Below are positions 36,590-49,604 of a DNA stretch of 64,000 nt, piece by piece. Location: positions 67,224,471 to 67,288,470 of the forward strand of contig OU744720.1 of the NCBI GenBank assembly GCA_916613615.1, given 5' to 3'. Position numbers and translations under genes: made by a program. Source of the DNA: Steromphala cineraria (Eukaryota; Mollusca; Gastropoda; Trochida; Trochidae). The notes under the pieces were generated by a model that saw nothing but the letters and a program-made list of their open reading frames with translations, was not told the DNA's origin and searched no databases. Positions within the stretch are counted from its first letter, which is position 1. Each line of letters starts with the position of its first letter.

Positions 36590-36850
36590 TCTACTGCCCT
36601 CAACGTACATTGAGATCCTAAATTAAATCTCTATTTGTAATTCCTAAAGTGAAATCCTCAATTTTCGGCTAAATAACATTTTCTTATTTTGTATCCTCAA
36701 AATGTAATAATCTGCTGTCTAAAGCCCATCAAAAGACACACTTGTTTAACCAGTATTTCCTGTGAATATCGTCCTGTCCTTAAAGCGCAAAGGACACAAT
36801 ACTCTTGCAAATTTGTGCGCTCTATAAATGAATGTATTATTTAAGGAGGG
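36590..36850 (+). pseudogene. CR1-like LINE 3' end relic, copy 1
   Basis: Broken plus-strand translation gives PQRTLRS, then SLFVIPKVKSSIFG, and finally KTHLFNQYFL before TGA at 36,763. This is the usual C-terminal order of CR1-type reverse transcriptases (LRS, LLxVPxxxxxxxGxxxFS, LKTHLFxxxF). It is followed by a 3' UTR-like GCGCTCTATAAATGAATG. The copy-2 version at 45,975 is better preserved. The 84-codon minus frame here is a shadow. Confidence 0.65.
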
Positions 36851-39165
36851 TATTTCCACGGCTGTGCTTTCTGATAAAGATAATGGTGACTCTGATTGAG
36901 ACAGTTCAAGTTTGCGAATTGTCCTTTGGATGCTGAGAGTTTTGTCCCTATTAAGTGTCCTTAATAAATGAAGTTCTTTTGGGGTTGTTGATGGTGGCAA
37001 ATGACTTTGGTGTGTCTAGTATGGCTGAGAATGCTTGTTTGATTGTTGTTATCAGTCCTTGTTCTAAAGCTTCACAGACGACGTATAAGAAAAGAGAAGT
37101 GGTAGTCGGTTTGACAGAATGACATTAAAATACTGCAGTGGATCGTCAGGGTGATCATTACAGGCTATGGTAATGAGGTTGTTATCTTCCTAACACTGTC
37201 TACAGAGATATTGCAGGGAGACAATAGAGAGCGCCGATGCTATGAAAGACGCCATGAATAAACAATAAAAACAGCCAATCTGACATTAGTGTTGAAAGTT
37301 GCATAAGAAGGTGTCATGGTATATACATGTACTAAGGTTAAACCTGAAGGGATATTACATGTGGCTGATGTTTCCCTGTGAGTTCAATTCATGACCATAT
37401 TTTAGAAAGAATCAGTAAAAGTTTAGAATATATTTAAACTTCTACCTTTGCGACAGCTCTCTACAGTACCGTCACAAACTATTGATTTGACGCCATAGAC
37501 GACGTAATCGTTAAATATCGTTGCTAGGCAAAAGAAAATCGTGCACATGTGCACATATTGAACACTTTAAACATTAACTGCTTAAGTAACCAATTACAAG
37601 GTTACTTAATTAGATGCTCTATCCTAAATAAACATTACTTTACCGTGCATAATAATATTTGCCTTTTATTGAAATAAAGTAACAAACAAGAATCGCTCTC
37701 GAGGTTCATACGCTCAATTCATCTTGTGGAATTACTGTTACAAACGTTACCCTGTAACACTTTTGAAATAAGACAGCTGAGATCAGGCAAAAAAAATTCT
37801 GTTCACCACATATAATTTGTTCAGGAAAGGAAATGGCTTGGCAAAAAAAATCTCGTTTTCTAACGATTTAAAGCCTATGGGGTTTGATTTGAGTAATTCA
37901 CAGCAAACTCTTTAAAATTTGTTAATCTACCAGATTACTTAAAACATGTAGTTTAAGACCATATATCATGAACATTTCCGTTTATTGTTGAATGATGTTT
38001 TTAATATTTTTAGGTCAGTGCATTTTATAGGCCAGTTAACTATTTTATTTCACATTTGAAATCGCTAATGAACAAGTTATTTCTTACGAAATAATGTTTC
38101 AATAAGTAAAGACTATGATACCTTAAAAGTGTAAGATGCCCTAATAGTGAAATTTCTGTAATTATGATAAAGTTTGTATTTAATCATATCTAATGATATG
38201 TATTAAAATCTATTCATCTCTCTCAAGTGGTAATCATTAGTCAACTAAAGTACTATAATCTTCTATTTTACATACTTTTGCGATAATGTTGAAAATATCT
38301 ACCTTTGTTTATTGTGAATAAGTGGGCGAAAATTTTCACTTGAAATCTAAAAATTCAAAATAGTAAGCGATACTTTATTGTGAATTATGGAAAAATAAAT
38401 GTAAACAAAATAAAGTTTGATTTAAAGATTGAAATGGTGACTTGTGATCTAATGATTATATCAGATACTTTTGTAATGCAATTATGTCAAACAAAAAAAT
38501 TTGTGTGCATCTTTGAGCTTGTATCTGTTGCCCCCTCTAGTGTTATTTTTATCATATAGTTGATACTTAAACCCTCTTGGCAGAATATCACCTAGGATAT
38601 GATTCTCAAGACTGTGGTTTGAAATAAGTGTTTACTTAAGCACATCTAATTTGTCAAGAAAATAAGCAGAGCAGAAATTGTTTTCAGTAGATCCGTTGAA
38701 GCGTACTAGTATGTTATTTATGGAACCTGACATTAGCGTTAAAATGAAACAAAAATGCTTATGATGATAGCTTGTCTTTGTTCTATTTTGATGTTGCTGA
38801 AAATGAAGCGCATAACATTCAAGTGTAGATAGTTTATTTTAGAATGATTGTGAGGGAAACCTTATACTTCAAAGAAAGGATTTTAGCATGATGGAATAGT
38901 TAGTTATAAGTACAAAACAGTAATTGTGTAACCAGATCATAATAGTGCTGATCTTCCTTCATGTGGACTCTCCAACTGAGATTATCTTATATATTCTTAA
39001 TTGCTCTAATAAGGAGTATTTCAGAAATGTAAATTGAATGAGCGGTAAAATGATAATGAGCATAAATGGACAACATCGATATTGAATGAAATAAATACTT
39101 GTAAAACTCGACCATAGCCAAGTTTGAACTTGCTAAACGCAAACTTGTAGTTTTTACCGGTACCT

Positions 39166-39261
39166 ACCGCGATCAGACTGTAATCTGAATGCAGTTGACC
39201 GCGATCAGAATGTAGTCAGACTGCGGTTGACCGCGATCACAATGCAGTCAGACCGCGGTTT
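39166..39261 (+). repeat. Three 32-bp tandem units found only in tandem copy 1
   Basis: Units start with ACCGCGATCA at 39,166, 39,198 and 39,230. They are much more GC- and CpG-rich than the unit around them. Tandem copy 2 has unrelated sequence at the same place (about 58,560-58,690). Confidence 0.8.
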
Positions 39262-42200
39262 TCAGGTAACTAATTCTGCAAGGGTCGGTATAGACATCTG
39301 GAATCTTTTCCGAATTGCCAGTTTGATATGCGCGAAAAGGCGGGTACAGGTCAACATTACAAATGTACCAATACAAAAAACATAAGGCTAAAACAGCTAG
39401 ACACTCCAGTGATTACTGAATAACGTCAATTTTACAACGTCGCGATCCATACATAGTCAAATGTAATCTGATGGTTATCTTGACTTTGTGAAGTAGAATG
39501 TTTAGCAATGTTAACTAGTTTTCATTGATTCAGACACTAAAGGAAAGGCAAGCAAACATTAAAGTCTCGTTAATGTCTCCTCACTAAACTAAAGAAGGGG
39601 ACAAGCTGGCATTGACACATTGTGTGTAAACATAATCAAGACATTGTAGATCGATTCAAAAAGAGGCTTCGATCAATCTACATGAACACAATATATTGGT
39701 GCTTAAAGGGATGCAGAACTGTAAGGATTGTGTTTAGGCACTCTATTACAAGAAACATTTTAAGTTATTCAGATAATTTTATAATTTACCTACCTTTTCC
39801 TTATATAAACATTTTCATTATTCAACCGAAAGTGCTAATCCTGAATCTGTATATCAAAGACTTCGAAATATTGATAGCAACTAAGGTACTTTATTCTGTT
39901 TGCATTCAAAGTTTGCGAAAAATCTAACTTTTCAACATTTTTTCAAAACAAATGAAAGCACATGGGAAGTGATTTGAAGCAAGGGAAACAATCTTCACAA
40001 AATGTTTAACCGCTAATTATTTGGTCATTTAAAAATAAAAGATATCAATACTTTGCTATAGAAAAATATCCAAAAGATATGTTTATATTTGTGGTGAAGC
40101 CGAAGTAGCTCCTTTTCTCTTATTATTATTGTATTATTAAATGTCATTAATAGCAATGGTGTCTGGCTATTGGGATGTGAAATGTTCCTACCATGCACAC
40201 GTGATGAAATGGGCAATGTATCAATTGCAGAAAGCTGAACGGTGTTGACGGGGTTTTTATTTAGTTTTCCTCAGTGATTTATAATCAGTTCTATTTTTGA
40301 AAGGATTATGTTCTCTAATGCGAGTCCATGTTTTCGTTTTGTATTTGTATTAACTTGGATCACCTTTGCTAATTCTACGTGTTATTTCGAAGTAAAACAT
40401 GGAAAGGTGGAAGAAGAGTGTGTATTGTATAAATAACAAGCCTTGTCAATCAAAAATAAAAAGGCCATAATATGTTTACTTTCCCAATTGAAAAAAAATT
40501 AATGGATACCACAACACATAAACATCTTCAAACAAAAACCCAAAAACTTTAATATAAAACAATAAATATCTTATCATTAACACTTTATTTCTAGGTTTTA
40601 AGATCAAAACACTATTATTATAACAAAATTTCTGAACCCTTGTTTACGCACTTGTTATATTGAATTTTTATAATGCATATATTTGAAGAACTGACCCAAA
40701 ATGAATTTACGAATATTATAGAAAATAATGCATGTTAGAAATTAGGCGAATCATAACTGAAGAAATTGCTTTCTGGGTCTGCTTTGTCAAACAAATATTG
40801 CCTTTCGAAAAGCCTTATCATGTTTGCAACGTCATTGCATGTTCTCAAGACATACCGCTTATTGCGAAACGTATCAACCTCACTGTCGGGGATGTTTTTG
40901 TGCAGTGGATATTTGAACAAGAGGGCTAAATACCAGTCTTGTGTTAAGAGATTGAAAACAGTGAACTCATCTGCAGCAGTGTCATTAAGAAGCTTTATAA
41001 CTGTAGGGGAGCTTGATATTAACAAATAATCGTTATTGTATCTGGAAGGCGAGATACAATACAACTTCCTTAATTATGTTAAAAAAGGACAATTGTACAT
41101 ATAATTTCAAACAAATCAACAGAAATGTTTAACAAAGAATGATGTAAGAAGGCGATGGCCTACAAATTAAACTGCCCATGGTGCAAAGGCATTTGACATC
41201 CAAAACTACAGTTTTGTCTCTGATTATAATGGACGGCTTTGAGAGCATTCAGCCGTGCGACATTTATACTGTTTGGTTGAATTTGAATGTGCATATTAAC
41301 ACGATAATGGCTTATTTAGTATCACCAGGTACTATATAACCAAATTTCACGCCCCTTTTCACAGTAGCATACGAGTATTTTGCAACTTTATGGAAAATTT
41401 ACACAAATTTGCACACTCAGTAGTTATAGATAAAGGTGTTCCGCTATTAACTTTCTCACCATGATAGTGGCTGGTGTTATCTGAAGGTAGGGACGGAGAT
41501 GGTAGACAATACATCTGCAGTTCAAAGCAGTACACTCAACTGAGGATTTTAATACAAATGGAGTTTTCTCTTTGACTACTGAAAATACAACATACATTTA
41601 TTATACAAATATTAGATTCACCTCGCAGACATGAAGGTTCAGCTCGAGGAATGGTGCCAAATAATCTGACCTCCACAAAGACGTACGTTATGTAGTTAAA
41701 TTTTAAGGTGGTTTTAATTACATATCTTCTAACATTTTCATTTCATATTTCGAACTATAACAGGCTTTCTAGTGGTAACTGCCAATTGTATGACCCATAT
41801 AGATAAAAGCAATAGATACGCGTTGTTTAAGGCGCCTTTCATTAAAAGAAAAACAATCTACAGACATTTAGGGCACATGTATACATCAAACTTTATCGGG
41901 ACTCTGATAACGAGTTACACTGAGTCATCATTCATGTAATAATGTTGCTTGAATGGATGTAATAAGCCATGTTATCTTATCTGTTTCATTTCGTTTTGCC
42001 AATTCATACTTTAAAACATATCTTCTAAATTTCGCTTCTAACAAAAGATCTGAAAAGAACAAATGGGAATAGCACAACTTACTTAACTGAAAGTGCGAAA
42101 AATATATTGAGTTCATAAATAAATGGTGTGTTATAAATAAAAATGACAAGAATGACATTGACATGTTATTAACTGACGAACAAAAGGAATCACTTTCTGG

Positions 42201-42774
42201 TAATACCTAAAAATCCAACCATGATCGCATGAAGACACTTCACCATAAAAGCCAAACGATTGTTTCCCTTGGAAGTGTGGCAACCAATGCACACTTTTCC
42301 CCTAAATTTTGTCAAATAATGTTTTTCACTTCTTGTATGTAGAACAAAAAAATGCATATAAATCGTTATAATAATAATGCTACGGGTTGTCAAAAGAACA
42401 TTCAGTTAAAAAAAGAATCACCAAAAAACAGCTTCCTGAGGGTGACGTCATCAGCGGCGTATCTCTTTGGTCACCATGTAAGCCAATTCATAGTGCGCTG
42501 ACAACTAAGGCCCTAAGGTATCAAGGCTTAAAGACCTTTCCTAATACAGAACGTGACAGCCGAAAATCGTCAATGAGGACTGAGAAGGGCGCAAACAGTT
42601 CGAAGACTGCAGTGACGTTAGTGGCAATGGGTGTTTTTTTCTGACCAGAAAGTCGTTTCTGTTTGGTCAAAGCAGATTGAACAGTACTTGTCTAACGCTG
42701 TCGGGGAGAAAGAACGGCTGTTTGTTGTGTGCAGGAAGAAGGTGTCATGGTTAAGGGGGATCATTGGTGAAAAG

Positions 42775-42960
42775 ATGACACCGATTTGGCATCCACAGGA
42801 CGTCTTGGATCGTCGTAGTCGTCAACGACAACAACCTCCGACGAACAGCCAACAACTTCCTCAAGCTCTGCGAAAAGAATGACAGCGCATTCCACGTGCT
42901 GACGTCAGACGTCTGACCTTCCCGTGCGTAGGAAGGTGTACGCTTTCATTAGGGCAGACC
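42775..42960 (+). pseudogene. Tc1/mariner transposase C-terminal relic, copy 2
   Basis: Reads MTPIWHPQDVLDRRSRQRQ, then LPQALRKE and a TGA at 42,882 where copy 1 has Trp; homology continues out of frame to about 42,960. Confidence 0.65.
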
Positions 42961-43788
42961 GTCTCCATTTTAAAAATGAAATATTTTACTTATGAATTAA
43001 AACAATGAACTCAACAACATTCAATGCCAAAAAAATTTAATCAGTTTAAAACAGCAAAGTAACATGTTATAACTGAATTACAGGGTTGACAACGTGGGAT
43101 CTAGATTTCAACTTAATCAAAAAAAGGTTTTGAAGAAAAAGAACACCTATTCTATATTCAATTAAATTTCAAAAATGCAAAATAAAAACCATGCTTCTAA
43201 TATAGATTTGCGTCTTTCTTCTTTACATTCATTCCCCCTTGAGACAAAAAGCAAAGTTCACATTTTCAGGTGATAAACTACAAATTGCATGGTACCAGCT
43301 ACTTTACTACTATATTGAGTAATATTCCCTACATTGAATAATCTGACTCAAAATAAACGTTAAATGTGCTTTTTAACTGAAGTTAGTTCTGTACCAGTTT
43401 ATCATATTATTGACTATTTCAGAATAGAGATTTGCGTATTATGATAAGCTGATATTTGGCATTTGAACTTTTAGAATAGTTACTGTTACTTAACGTTAGT
43501 GAATCATGCATACAGATGTGAATCTGCAAGGTAACAGTTGGTATGAAATGTATTATCTGTTGAGGCAAATGTCGATTCAACTTCTTTTGAACAATGTAAT
43601 TAAGGCACTGAGAAGGCAAGTTCTCCGACAACCGATTACATGTATACTATTCATGGTCTTACAAATTTTGTCTCCGAAGTTACCTGTTATCTAAATGAGA
43701 AACAAAACAAATAAATATCATTTGGTTGCAAACATTCAAACACATACAACACGGTTGTCAGTTACAGGCAAGAATTCCCCTACTTTAA

Positions 43789-44152
43789 AATGGCAGTAGC
43801 ACGTTTTTCGAAAAAAGTATATTTTAAAATTTTCACTGATAATTGGATGTTAATGCAAAAGATACTATTTTGACATGGTCAAAAATCCCAATACACAACC
43901 AATCATCCATAGTCAGAGAACAAATAATAATAATAAAAAAGAACCACATAAAGTCCATTGAAGGCCATTTTTGTGTGTACACATTTAATATATTTTGTGT
44001 AAGAAAAATGAATCGCATGGCTGAACTTTTCATTTTATATTTGATTTATTACTGCTTTCTTTAGTTTCAATATATAATCTTTCAGTTTGGACCATTCATT
44101 TTCATTTTCCAAACATCACCTTATATTCCCCCTCAACCGTGCTCCTTCCCCT
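43789..44152 (-). mobile_element. TTAA-target MITE, copy in tandem unit 2 (364 bp)
   Basis: TTAA at 43,785-43,788 and 44,153-44,156. Orthologous to the insertion at 34,410. Confidence 0.75.
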
Positions 44153-45974
44153 TTAAGGCATTAATTTGTGTTTTTTGTGGTATGATGAAAAGCATTGTTG
44201 AGTATACAAAATCAAATTTCACATTTAATCAAAATCATCAATATGAAAAAGCAGATCCTGTTTGTGTTCATGCATGTTATGCCCGTTAAATTTAATTCAA
44301 TTTAAGGTGTCTGGCATATTATGTTTCAAGTATCTTTAACTTAATCATTGAATCTTTAATGTACATATAGAAACCTTAAAAAAAATAGAACATATATTCT
44401 TTTAACAGCAAAACACTTTATACGCAGAAAGAAATTGATTAAATTGATTTGTTGGATCATGACTTAAAGTATCATTGACAATATTCTACTGGAAAAGACT
44501 GGTAAAGTAAAGTAAAGTAATGGTGCTTGTCAGAGCATTTAGAAAGCAGACACTGTCTTATTTCGTTTACCTTCTACTGATGATATCTTAAGTGGAAGAA
44601 GACAGATAAAAAGAACCCTCGTTATGGTTATTTAAAGCCATAATTGTATAATGACACCTGACGTTTACAAAAGAAAACACCACTTCAGCAACTAAAACAT
44701 TTTAAATGTATCTGAAACAAGCAAAATTCATGAACTGTATAGAAATTTTAAGTACTGAATTGAACGTTACTTATCAAAATTGCAGTATATTTTGAAAACT
44801 TATGAAATAACCTCCATATTTATAGTAATAAGCATGTCATGGAGAAGATTGATACTTATCCATATGAACATATGGAGTCCCCAAAGCGTTTAAAAGTGAT
44901 ATATATAGAGAGTTATTATATATACAAAGCCATTTACATTTCTGAAACATTAAGAGGCGAGATAAGCTTGAAAGCTGCTATTCTTAATGCAATGAATAAC
45001 TTAGCATCTGCATTACTGGCACTTAGGAGCAGACCTTTCTATTAGGCAGCAATATACAAACTGTCATACTTAATTTAGAACTCCTCAAACGTTTAAGACA
45101 CTTTCTATAACAAAATCTTACCTTCATTTACATGTAAATGAAATTGCTGTTTTTAAATGTCTGTGTTTGAAAATTACACATTTTGAAAATACACAAGTCA
45201 AATAAGCTAATCAATTTCTGGTTTTGAAACCAGAGAGCACATGGCCTCAAACAGCCAGCCTTGAAAGTACCTAAATTGTTGGGTCTAAGGCGATAACACA
45301 ACGAGTCATTAAAGAGTAGTGAAAGTGATTGAAATAACATGTATGTACAGCAATGAAACGAGGCAGTCTGCTGACACAATGATGGATAGCAAATGCCCCT
45401 ATTTCACTTAGCACACGGACGTTTATAGTCTAGTATTTTAGCTAAGCTCGACGATGTAGGTACATGTTGGACAAGTGGATAGTATAGTTTCGGCAAGTGA
45501 ACGTAATTTTGCACATACAGCGCTTTTTTAATCCTTTCTTATTTTTAATGATTCGTACATGTTTTGTCATTGCTTCCTTTACATGAGATGATTGGGTCTT
45601 AAGATTATGCATTATATGATAGTTATTTACAAAACCGTTGCTGAGATCTGTTATCCTACGTGATTACTCAGTACAACGACGTAAGAACCAGGTAGAGAAA
45701 AATCATGATCTGTTCAATCTGCAGAGCACTATAAACTAAAACAGTAACTTGATAAATTGTAAGAAAGAATTACGGGATGGTCGTTTTGAGGATTGCATTT
45801 CAACTTAGGAATTGCCTAGTGGTGTTATGGAAGTTGTAGACAATAGCGCGGTTATTTACATATTTAACACCTCTCTGTCCACAAATATTCATGACACTGT
45901 ACTTTGTAAGACAAACTCTAAAAGACCCGATCTGTCTACTGTCTCGGTTTAACAACAGTATTATCATTCTACTC

Positions 45975-46245
45975 TCCACAACGTACATTGAGATCCCAAA
46001 ATAAATCTCTATTGATAATTCCTAAAGTGAAATCCTCAAATTTCGGCAAAAAAACATTTTCTTACTTTGCATCCTCAATTTAATAAACTACCAAGCTATC
46101 TGAAATCTGCTGTCTAAAGCCCATCTAAAGACACACTTGTTTAACCAGTATTTCCTGTGAATATCGTCCTGTCCTTAAAGCGCAAAGGACACAGTACTCT
46201 TGCTAATTTGTGCGCTCTATAAAATAATGTATTATTTAAGGAGGG
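45975..46245 (+). pseudogene. CR1-like LINE 3' end relic, copy 2
   Basis: Reads PQRTLRSQNKSLLIIPKVK, then SSNFGKKTFSYFASSI, after a frameshift FNKLPSYLKSAV, and after another KAHLKTHLFNQYFL and TGA at 46,158. This follows the C-terminal consensus of CR1-type ORF2 closely. It is dead, and shared with copy 1, so it was inserted before the tandem duplication. Confidence 0.75.
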
Positions 46246-46913
46246 TATTTCCAGGGCTGTGCTTTCTGATAAAGATAATGGTGACTCTGATTGAGACAGT
46301 TCAAGTTTGCGAATTGTCCTTTGGATGCTGAGAGTTTTGTCCACATTAAGTGTCCTTAAGAAATGAAGTTCTTTTGGGGTTATTGATGGTGGCAAATGAC
46401 TTTGGTGTGTCTAGTATGGCTGAGATTGTTTGTTTGATTGTTGTTATCAGTCCTTGTTCTAAAGCTTCACAGACGACGTCTAAGAAAAGAGAAGTGGTAG
46501 TCAATTTGTTTTCGGTTTGACAGAATGACATTAAAATACTGCAGTGGATCGTCAGGGTGATCATTACAGGCAATGGTAATGAGGTTGTTATCTTCCTAAC
46601 ACTGTCTACAGAGATGTTGCAGGGAGACAATAGAGAGCGCCGATGCTATGAAAGACGCCATGAATAAACAATAAAAACAGCCAATCTGACATTATTTTTG
46701 AAAGTTCATAAGAAGGTGTCATGGTATATACATGTACTACGGTTAAACCTGAAGGGATATTACATGTGGCTGATGTTTCCCTGTGAGTTCAATTCACTAC
46801 CATATTTTAGAAAGAATCAGTAAAAGTTTAGAATATATTTAAACTTCTTCCTTTGCGACAGCCCTCTACAGTGACGTCACAAACTATTGATTTGACGCCA
46901 TAGACGACATTTC

Positions 46914-47012
46914 ACATTTCACCTTTGAAATCGCTAATGAACATGTTATTTCTTACGAAATAATGTTTCAATAAGTAAAGACTATGATACCTTAATAGTG
47001 TAAGATGCATAT
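46914..47012 (+). repeat. ~95-bp duplicate of 47,496-47,590
   Basis: TTTCACCTTTGAAATCGCTA through GTGTAAGATGCAT occurs twice in copy 2, but only once in copy 1 (38,046-38,140). It replaces about 50 bp present at 37,507-37,555 in copy 1. Confidence 0.8.
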
Positions 47013-47999
47013 TGAACATTTTAAACATTAACTTCAAGGTTACTTAACTACAAGGTTACTTAATTAGATGATCTATCCTAAATAAACATTACTCTACCGT
47101 GCATAATAATATGTGCCTTTTACTTAAATTAAGTAACAAACAAGAATCGCTCATGAGGTTCATAGGCTCAATTCATCTTGTGGAATTACTGTTACAACAG
47201 TTACTCTTTAACACTTTTGAAATAAGACAGCTGAGATCAGGCAAAAAATATTCTGTTCACCACTTATAATTTGTTCAGGAAAGGAAATGCAATGGCTTGA
47301 CAAAGAAATCTCGTTTTCTAACGATTTAAAGCCTATGGGGTTTGATTTGAGTAATTCACAGCAAACTCTTTAAAAGTTGTTAATCAACAAGATTACTTAA
47401 AACATGTAGTTTAAGACCATATAATCATGAACATTTACGTTTATTGTTGATTGATGTTTAGGTCAGTGCATTTTATAGGCCAATTAACTATTTTATTTCA
47501 CCTTTGAAATCGCTAATGAACAAGTTATTTCTTACGAAATAATGTTTCAATAAGTAAAGACTATGATACCTTAATAGTGTAAGATGCATTTATAGTGAAA
47601 TTTCTTTTACTATGATAACGATTGTATTTAATCATATCTAATGATATGTATTAAAATCTATTCATCTCTCAAGTGATAATCATTAGCCAACTAAAGTACT
47701 ATCATTTTCTATTTTACATACTATTGCGATAATGATGAAAATATCTACCTTTGTCTATTGTGAACAAGTGGGCGAACATTTTCACGTGAAATCTAAAAAT
47801 TCAAAACAGTAAGCGGTACTTTATTGTGAATTATGTAAAAACAATGTAAACAAAATAAAGTTTGATTTATAGATTGAAATGGTGACTTGTGGTCTAATGA
47901 TTATATCAGATACTTTTGTAATGCATTTATGTCAAACAAAAAAGTGTGTCCGATCTTTGAGCTTGTATCTGTTGCCCCCTTCACTGCATGAAAAGAAGT

Positions 48000-48229
48000 T
48001 CTTTACAAGATATTTACAAAGGATTAAATATCTTGTAAAGTACTTATTTACAAGATATTTACAAAGATTAAAGTACTTATTTACAAAAATAATCAAGGTA
48101 ATAAATATCTATTAAAGATGATATTTACAAGATATTTATTATTTTGTAAATGTTTGTAAAGGTTTGTAAAGGTTTGTAAAGTTTTGTAAATATCATCTTT
48201 AATAGATATTTATTACCTTGATTATTTTT
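48000..48229. repeat. Left outer zone with perfect 46-bp hairpin
   Basis: Built of GATATTTACAA and TTTGTAAAGG phrases. 48,085-48,130 and 48,184-48,229 are perfect inverted 46-bp arms with a 53-bp spacer. A related zone in opposite orientation is at 57,505-57,654. Confidence 0.85.
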
Positions 48230-49238
48230 GACTTTGAAAAGTGATAATTGGCAAAATGTTGACTTTGAAAAGAAATAATTTGAAAAATGCTGACTTTGAA
48301 AAGTAACAATTGGTGAAAAGTTGATTTTGAAAAGTAACAATTGGTGAAAAGTTGACTTTGAAAAGTAATAATTTGAAAAATGTTGACTTTGAAAAGTAAC
48401 AATTGGTGAAAAGTTGACTTCGAAAAGTAATAATTTGATGAAATGTTGACTTTGAAAAGAAATAATTTGGTGAATGATGACTTTGTAAATAAATGATTTG
48501 TGAAATGTAGACTTTGAAAGAAATGATTTGATGAAAAGATGTCTTTTGAAAGAAATAATTTGATGAAATGTTGATTTTGAAAAGAATTAAGGTGAAATAT
48601 TGACTTTGAAAGGTATTAATTTGAAGAAATGTTGGTTTTGGAAATGAATGATTTGATGAAGTGTTTACTTTCAAAAGTAATAATTTGGTGAAATGTTGAC
48701 TTTGAAAACTGATATGTTTGAAGAAGTGTTGACTTTGAAAAGAAATAATTGGTGAAATGTTGACTTTAAAAAGAAATAATTTGATGAAATGTTGATTTTA
48801 AAAAGTTATTAAGTGATGAAATGTTGAGTTTGAAGAGAACAAAATTGTGAAATTTTGACTTTGAAATAAATATTTTTTGAAATGTTGACTTCAAAATAAA
48901 TAATGGTGAAATGTTTACTTTGAAAAGTAATGATTTGGTGAAATGTTGACTTTGAAAACTGATATGTTGGAGGAAGTGTTGACTTTGAAAAGTAATAATT
49001 GGTGAAATGTTGATTTTCAAAAGAAATAATTTGACGAAATGTTGATTTTAAAAAGTTATTAGTTGATGAAATATTGAGTTTGAAGAGAAAAAATTATGAA
49101 ATGGTGACTTTGAAATAATTTTTTTTTGTGAAATGTGGATTTTGAAAAGAAATAATGGTGAAATGTTTACTTTGATAAGTAATAGTTTGGTGAAATGTTG
49201 ACTTTGAAATATATAATTTGATGAAATGTTGACTTTAA
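48225..49238 (+). repeat. ~32-bp satellite array, left arm (about 31 units)
   Basis: Unit close to GAAATGTTGACTTTGAAAAG followed by AAATAATTTGGT. A higher-order period of 250 bp is visible: TTTGAAAACTGATATGTT at 48,701 and 48,951. The minus-strand frames with KVNISPIITFQSQHF-like repeats are by-products of the array. Confidence 0.9.
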
Positions 49239-49588
49239 AGGGGCATTAGCACGTTTTTAGGGGGAATATAAGGTGATGTCACGAAAATGAACATTAATGG
49301 TTCCAATTGAAAAACAATGTATTTAAACTAAATGAAGTAGTAATAATTCAAATGTATAAGGTAAAGTTTAGCCATGGGATGACATTTTCGTACACAAAAT
49401 GAATTAAAGGTGTTCACACAAAAATGGCCGCCAATGGATTTTATATGAATCTTCATACTTTGTCCTCTGACTATGGATGACTGGCTTTTGTAATGAGATT
49501 TTTGGCACTGTCAATATAATACATTTAGCAATAACTCACAGTGAAATATCTTAAATATGAAATTATTAAAACACGTGCTACTGCCCCT
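49239..49588 (+). mobile_element. TTAA-target MITE inside the left foldback arm (350 bp)
   Basis: TTAA at 49,235-49,238 and 49,589-49,592. Terminal inverted repeats AGGGGCATTAGCACGTTTT and AAACACGTGCTACTGCCCCT. Removing it with one TTAA restores GACTTTAAAAAGAAATAA, exactly the array unit seen at 48,763. Confidence 0.85.
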
Positions 49589-49604
49589 TTAAAAAGAAAT
49601 AACA

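Larger units (their letters stand above)
31854..41233 (+). repeat. Tandem unit copy 1 (~9.38 kb)
   Basis: Starts with CGGCTTTGAGAGCATTC, which recurs at 41,234 and 60,634. Left part (to about 38,535) and right part (38,536-41,233) align along their length with copy 2 on either side of the foldback element. By eye identity is about 90-95%. It holds a Tc1 relic, a TTAA-MITE and a CR1-like relic, and no recognisable host gene. The 68-codon frame at 35,467-35,673 and the 101-codon frame at 39,622-39,927 have related frames in copy 2, but recent duplication alone explains this. Confidence 0.85.

Noticed and set aside
39622..39927. 101-codon frame with a related frame at 59,031-59,288
   Set aside because: The frame breaks in copy 2 after about 60 codons, as expected for non-coding duplicates.
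46346..46630. 94-codon minus-strand frame
   Set aside because: Copy 1 lacks 11 bp in it and loses the frame; part lies opposite the LINE relic.
48125..49020. Repeated-peptide frames (FQSQHF/KVNI type) in the 32-bp arrays, also 56,876-57,328
   Set aside because: They are translations of a 32-bp satellite unit, with different frames open in different places.
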